Shown here piece after piece: positions 60,012 through 64,000 of a stretch of DNA of 64,000 bases. The number at the start of each line of letters is the position of its first letter. Position 1 is the first letter of the stretch. Both the position numbers and the translations under genes were made by a program. The notes beneath the pieces are model-generated. The model was given only the letters and a program-made list of their open reading frames with translations, was not told the origin of the DNA and made no database searches. Source of the stretch: Ascidiaceihabitans sp039975415 (GTDB lineage Bacteria > Pseudomonadota > Alphaproteobacteria > Rhodobacterales > Rhodobacteraceae); assembly GCF_039975415.1 (NCBI RefSeq), contig NZ_JBDWHD010000009.1, one strand, 5' to 3'.

Positions 60012-60014
60012 CAC

Positions 60015-60917
60015 ATGGCAAAGCGATTTGGTGGTCAATACAGCCCCGACGGCGAAACGTCTGATCTGGATGCGGTCACACCCGGGGCCTATGACAGTGC
60101 GGATGTGTCCCCTGTGGGGGCACGCGCCAATGTGCTGTTTATGCCTGCAATTCCAATGGTGTTTTTGTCGCTAAACGACGGAGCAATTGGCCTGGTCGCA
60201 GGACTGGGCGCCGCTGCCGTTCTGACGCTTGCGGCCTGGCTGTTGCGTGGCGGTCTGCAAGCAGAAGCTGCGTTCAATGCCCGCAAGGTCGCGCGTAAAC
60301 CCGGCATCCCACGCAAGATGTTTGCCAGCGTGCTGACAGGCATCGGTATTGCGATGGCCGCCTTTCGGGTAGAGCCGGGCGTGATTGCGCCGGTGTTGTA
60401 TGGATTGGCGGCAATGGGTCTGCATGTGGCCGCCTTCGGCATTGATCCGCTGCGATCAAAAGGGATGGCGGGCATTGATACGCACCAACAAGACCGTGTG
60501 GCCAAGGTGGTCGATAAGGCCGAAGCCTATCTTGACGAAATGACCGACGCGATGCGCCGCGCCAATGACCGGCGCATGGAACAAAAGCTGCAAGGGTTTC
60601 AAAACAAGGCCCGCGATCTTATCCGCACGGTCGAAGAAGACCCGCGCGATTTGACCGCCGCCCGCAAGTATTTGGGCGTCTACTTAAAGGCCTCGCGCGA
60701 TGCCACGATCAAATTCGCAGACATCTACAGCCGCACACAAGATGCCCGTGCACGCGAAGACTATGCCACACTTTTGGACGATCTAAGCGCGGGCTTTGAT
60801 GCCCGCACAAAGAAATTGCTGCTGGAGGACCGCGGCGATCTAAATGTTGAAATTGATGTGCTGCGTGAACGCTTGCAGCGCGAGGGCGTCCCCGTACGCC
60901 CGTCTGACGAGATATAA
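60015..60917 (+). CDS. XpaC-family protein (5-bromo-4-chloroindolyl phosphate hydrolysis protein)
   Basis: The 300-aa protein has an N-terminal disordered part, three membrane helices (about 38-57, 60-78, 105-140) and a helical cytosolic domain (DRVAKVVDKAEAYLDEMTDAMRRANDRRMEQKLQGFQNKARDLIRTVEEDPRDLTAARKYLGVYLKASRDATIKFAD), the XpaC pattern. The enzymatic name comes from an old screen and is doubtful. In many genomes it sits beside TelA, as here. It starts 3 nt after the 29-aa peptide gene. Confidence 0.9.
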   Translation: MAKRFGGQYSPDGETSDLDAVTPGAYDSADVSPVGARANVLFMPAIPMVFLSLNDGAIGLVAGLGAAAVLTLAAWLLRGGLQAEAAFNARKVARKPGIPRKMFASVLTGIGIAMAAFRVEPGVIAPVLYGLAAMGLHVAAFGIDPLRSKGMAGIDTHQQDRVAKVVDKAEAYLDEMTDAMRRANDRRMEQKLQGFQNKARDLIRTVEEDPRDLTAARKYLGVYLKASRDATIKFADIYSRTQDARAREDYATLLDDLSAGFDARTKKLLLEDRGDLNVEIDVLRERLQREGVPVRPSDEI

Positions 60918-60934
60918 AAAAAGGAGGACCATGA

Positions 60935-62131
60935 ATGTCCGAAACTGTACGCCAAAAAGCCGAAGCCACTTTAGCAGAAGTCGAAGCTGTCACAGCCGTG
61001 GCTTTGCGCGAGCCTGAGGATGCCGGGGCCGTCGTACCGCTTGCCCAAGCCGACGCCCCTGTCAGCGCCGAAATCACCAAGCGCATGGCTGAAATTGACA
61101 TGGAAAGCACCAATTCCATCGTCTCGTTCGGGTCAAATGCACAAGCCGAATTGCAGGTTATCTCGCAATCTATGCTCGCCGATGTGCGCAACAAAGATTT
61201 GGGACCAGCTGGCGATTCACTGGCCAATATGGTCACGGCCATTCGTGGTTTTTCCATCTCCGAACTCGATGTGCGCCGCGAACGCACGTTTTGGGAAAAG
61301 CTTTTGGGCCGCGCAGCCCCATTCATGAAGTTCAAAGCGAAATTCGAAGATGTCCAAGGCCAGATTGACGAAATCACTGATGATCTGGAGGGTCACAAGC
61401 ACACGCTGATGAAAGACATCAAATCGCTTGATCTGCTCTATGACAAAACGCTCGATTTCTACGACGAACTGGCGCTGTACATTGCAGCCGGTGAGGAAAA
61501 GCTGAAAGAGCTGGACGAGGTCACAATCCCTGCCAAGGCCGCTTCTGTTGAAGCCGCCGCCGAAAACGATCAAGTCATGGTGGCCCAAGAACTGCGTGAC
61601 CTGCGTGCCGCGCGTGACGATCTGGAACGCCGTGTCCATGATCTGAAACTGACGCGTCAGGTGACGATGCAATCGTTGCCTTCGATCCGTTTGGTTCAGG
61701 AAAACGACAAAAGCCTTGTGACCAAGATCAGCTCGACTTTGATCAACACAGTGCCTTTGTGGGAAACGCAATTGGCCCAAGCTGTCACCATGCAACGCAG
61801 CGCTGAAGCGGCCAAAGCGGTGCGCAGCGCCAATGATCTGACCAACGAATTGTTGACGTCAAACGCCGAGAACCTGCGCACCAGCAACAAAATGGTCCGC
61901 GAAGAAATGGAACGCGGTGTGTTCGACATCGAAGCTGTCAAAAAGGCAAACGCCGATCTTATTGGCACCATCGAAGACAGCTTGAAAATCGCGGACGAAG
62001 GCAAAGCCAAACGCGCCGAAGCCGAGATTGAATTGCAGAAGATGGAAACAGATTTGCGCGACACTTTGGCGGCTGCCAAGTCACGCGAAGACGGTGTGGG
62101 CGACAACGCATCCACGTCTGTTCCAGCCTGA
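60935..62131 (+). CDS. telA: TelA-family toxic anion resistance protein
   Basis: The 398-aa soluble, mostly coiled-coil protein shows the TelA (KlaA-like) features: FSISELDVRRERTFWEKLLGRAAPFMKFKAKFEDVQGQIDEITDDLEGHKHTLMKDIKSLDLLYDKTLDFYDELALYIAAGEEKL, the RQVTMQSLPSIRLVQENDKSLVTKISSTLINTVPLWETQLAQAVTMQRS core and a Lys/Glu helical tail. An AGGAGG site precedes the ATG at 60935. Homologues are linked to tellurite and cell-envelope stress. It is cytosolic, probably acting on XpaC at the membrane. Confidence 0.94.
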   Translation: MSETVRQKAEATLAEVEAVTAVALREPEDAGAVVPLAQADAPVSAEITKRMAEIDMESTNSIVSFGSNAQAELQVISQSMLADVRNKDLGPAGDSLANMVTAIRGFSISELDVRRERTFWEKLLGRAAPFMKFKAKFEDVQGQIDEITDDLEGHKHTLMKDIKSLDLLYDKTLDFYDELALYIAAGEEKLKELDEVTIPAKAASVEAAAENDQVMVAQELRDLRAARDDLERRVHDLKLTRQVTMQSLPSIRLVQENDKSLVTKISSTLINTVPLWETQLAQAVTMQRSAEAAKAVRSANDLTNELLTSNAENLRTSNKMVREEMERGVFDIEAVKKANADLIGTIEDSLKIADEGKAKRAEAEIELQKMETDLRDTLAAAKSREDGVGDNASTSVPA

Positions 62132-62169
62132 TCTGAAGGGTGCGGTGGCGCGGTTATAAGGGCCGAAGA

Positions 62170-63111
62170 ATGGCGGCGAAGCTCGGGGCATGTTTTGCAT
62201 GTCTTGCGACACTCGGGGCGTGTTTGACCCCGGTGGAGCCTGTGCTGACCCCCAAAGCCCGCCCAGCCGCGCTGCGCCCCGCCCCCATTCAGGTGGCCCA
62301 AGCCACATCCGAAAAAAGTGCCGCTTTGCGCAGCTATTTGACCTCGGTGCAATCGTCGCAACTGACCCAAGGGTTGCTGCGGCAAGACGGCGGTGGACCA
62401 GACACCCCCTACAGCGCCGAAATGCTGGCCCGCAACTTCAAGCAAATCGTGTTTTACAACGAATACGGCGGTGCAGCCCAAGGTGTATCCGGCAAACTGC
62501 GCCGCTGGGACGCGCCTGTGCAGTTTGAGGTCTTTTTTGGCCCCTCTGTGCCCCCGTCACAACGTGCGCGCGACATGCAAGACGTCAAGGAATACGCAAA
62601 ACGTCTGGCCCGCGCGACAGGGCATCCGATCAGTGCGAAATCCGGCGGTGCATCGCGTGGGAATTTCCTTGTGTTTTTCGTGTCCGAAGACGACCGCGCC
62701 GCAACCATAAACCAGATTGCCACCCGCCTGCCGGGTATCACACAGGCCAATCTAACGGCTGTGCGCGATCTAAGCCGCGACATTTACTGTGCAGTTGCTG
62801 CCTACGCCACAGGCCCTGATCGCAGCACTTATACTGCCGCTGTGGCTGTGATCCGTTCAGAAAATCCAGATTTGCTGCGTCTATCTTGTATCCACGAGGA
62901 ACTGGCCCAAGGCCTTGGCCTGGCCAACGACAGCCCTGCGGCGCGGCCTTCCATTTTCAACGATGACGATGAGTTTGCGTTGTTGACCGACCACGACGAA
63001 GTGTTGCTGAAAATGTTGTATGACGACCGCCTCAGGGCCGGAATGACCCAGCCTGACGCCGATCCCATTGTGCGCATGCTGGCGCGAGAACAGACAAAAG
63101 GGCCGCTGTAA
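62170..63111 (+). CDS. DUF2927 lipoprotein
   Basis: From the ATG at 62170 (313 aa) the product has a signal with a GAC lipobox near residue 18, then FYNEYGGAAQGVSGKLRRWDAPVQFEVFFGPS and LARATGHPISAKSGGASRGNFLVFFVSEDDRAATINQI. The zinc-protease-like end CIHEELAQGLGLANDSPAARPSIFNDDDEFALLTDHDEVLLKMLYDDRLRAGM fits DUF2927. The HEExxQxLG block is close to a metallopeptidase HExxH but has Glu-Leu-Ala-Gln after HE, so catalysis is uncertain. A further in-frame ATG lies at 62140. Confidence 0.85.
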   Translation: MAAKLGACFACLATLGACLTPVEPVLTPKARPAALRPAPIQVAQATSEKSAALRSYLTSVQSSQLTQGLLRQDGGGPDTPYSAEMLARNFKQIVFYNEYGGAAQGVSGKLRRWDAPVQFEVFFGPSVPPSQRARDMQDVKEYAKRLARATGHPISAKSGGASRGNFLVFFVSEDDRAATINQIATRLPGITQANLTAVRDLSRDIYCAVAAYATGPDRSTYTAAVAVIRSENPDLLRLSCIHEELAQGLGLANDSPAARPSIFNDDDEFALLTDHDEVLLKMLYDDRLRAGMTQPDADPIVRMLAREQTKGPL

Positions 63112-63136
63112 CGGCCCCAAAAGAAGGAGACCCCTC

Positions 63137-64000
63137 ATGGGTATTTTTGATTTTCTGACAGGCGAGTTTATCGACGTCATCCATTGGGTCGACGACACCC
63201 GTGACACGATGGTGTCGCGTTTTGAACGCGAGGGCCACGAGATCAAATACGGTGCCAAGCTGACAGTGCGCGAAGGCCAAGCCGCCGTTTTCGTACACGA
63301 AGGGCAGTTGGCGGATGTGTTTACGCCGGGACTGTACATGTTGGAAACCAACAACATGCCTATCATGACCACGCTGCAACACTGGGATCATGGCTTTCAA
63401 AGCCCGTTCAAGTCCGAAATCTACTTCGTCAACACCACCCGTTTCAACGACCTGAAATGGGGCACCAAGAACCCGATCATCGCCCGTGACCCCGAATTTG
63501 GGCCTGTGCGTTTGCGCGCCTTTGGCACCTATTCCGTTAAGGTGTCTGATCCGGCGCGTTTCTTGGTGGAAATCGTCGGCACCGATGGCGAATTCACTAT
63601 GGACGAAATCAGCTACCAGATCCGCAACATCATCGTGCAGGAGTTTTCGCGCACTTTGGCCAAATCCGGCATCCCTGTGCTGGACATGGCCGCCAACACC
63701 CGCGAACTTAGCCAGCTGGTCGCCAAAGACATCAGCGCACAACTGGCGGAATATGGCCTGATGCTGCCCGAGCTTTACATCGAGAACATCTCGCTGCCTC
63801 CGGCCGTCGAAGAGGTCATGGACAAGCGGTCATCCATGGGTGTGATCGGAAATCTCAACGAATACATGCAATTCCAAGCCGCCGAAGCTTTGGGACGCGA
63901 TGGTGGTGCCGCGGCTGCCATGCAAGCCGGCATGGGGGCTGGTTTGGGCATGCAGATGGGACAAGCAATGAGTGCCGGACCATGGGGCGCAAAACCCGCC
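63137..64000 (+). CDS. SPFH-domain protein (YdjI/virion core-like), truncated at window end
   Basis: The open frame reaches the window edge (288 codons seen). It begins MGIFDFLTGEFIDVIHWVDD with AAGGAG 7 nt before the ATG. The SPFH/band-7 part has LTVREGQAAVFVHEGQLADVFTPGLYMLETNN and FEIVGTDGEF-like strands, then the helix ISYQIRNIIVQEFSRTLAKSGIPVLDMAANTREL. After it, a Gly/Ala/Met-rich linker starts (AAMQAGMGAGLGMQMGQAM). This YdjI-type usually ends in a zinc ribbon, not visible here. It closes the TelA block. Confidence 0.9.
   Translation, partial: MGIFDFLTGEFIDVIHWVDDTRDTMVSRFEREGHEIKYGAKLTVREGQAAVFVHEGQLADVFTPGLYMLETNNMPIMTTLQHWDHGFQSPFKSEIYFVNTTRFNDLKWGTKNPIIARDPEFGPVRLRAFGTYSVKVSDPARFLVEIVGTDGEFTMDEISYQIRNIIVQEFSRTLAKSGIPVLDMAANTRELSQLVAKDISAQLAEYGLMLPELYIENISLPPAVEEVMDKRSSMGVIGNLNEYMQFQAAEALGRDGGAAAAMQAGMGAGLGMQMGQAMSAGPWGAKPA

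Noticed and set aside
1..64000. CRISPR arrays, insertion sequences and tRNA-linked integration sites
   Set aside because: I saw no regularly spaced repeats, transposase genes or tRNA genes in the window.

Overview
The window comes from an alphaproteobacterium of the Rhodobacteraceae, most likely the marine Roseobacter group. Several things point there: a split propionyl-CoA carboxylase/methylmalonyl-CoA mutase locus with a PccR (ScfR-type) regulator, a choline-O-sulfate bet cluster with BetI and BetC, a BCCT-type carrier, a DUF1127 protein, a class A RNase P RNA, and an XpaC/TelA/DUF2927/SPFH gene block. Coding density is high. I see no rRNA, tRNA, CRISPR array, insertion sequence or prophage. 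Layout: 1-4.3 kb holds the 3' part of an exopolyphosphatase gene and a minus-strand group (endonuclease/phosphatase-fold protein, TerB-DnaJ protein, acetyltransferase, glyoxalase-fold protein). 4.5-5.9 kb holds two tandem secreted tail-collar-domain proteins and a clear terminator. 5.9-19.6 kb is the propionate locus: mcm, a sulfotransferase-like gene and pccA, then eight small genes (three of them tiny lipoprotein genes) lying between pccA and pccB, then a divergent MFS exporter and pccR. TTGCAAA-type operator repeats lie before pccB and again just before pccR. Together these genes take propionyl-CoA to succinyl-CoA. 20.3-26.9 kb is the bet cluster (betI, betC, BCCT carrier, betB, betA), which takes up choline or choline-O-sulfate and converts it to glycine betaine. 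27-37.7 kb is rich in transport genes: two DMT exporters, two SLC13 permeases with RCK_C domains and a bile-acid-symporter homologue, with yebC, a KstD-like flavoprotein and ymdB. 37.7-41.4 kb holds a broken outer-membrane beta-barrel gene facing a DUF2975/XRE pair across a 16-bp perfect inverted repeat, a GSCFA-TPR protein and 5-formyl-THF cyclo-ligase. 41.4-50.3 kb holds mgtE, guanine and 8-oxoguanine deaminases, hisN, an XRE regulator, LysR, DUF1127, a Bax-inhibitor-1 homologue, GNAT and rpmG. 50.6-58.9 kb holds a CHASE histidine kinase with a stand-alone receiver, rnpB, a muramoyl amidase, an excalibur lipoprotein, gatCA, tadA and an rluB-type gene. 59-64 kb is a TerC - 29-aa peptide - XpaC - TelA - DUF2927 - SPFH cluster that runs off the window; it is the best candidate for a little-studied system. 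All domain calls rest on reading the sequence and on memory of the families. No database search was run.
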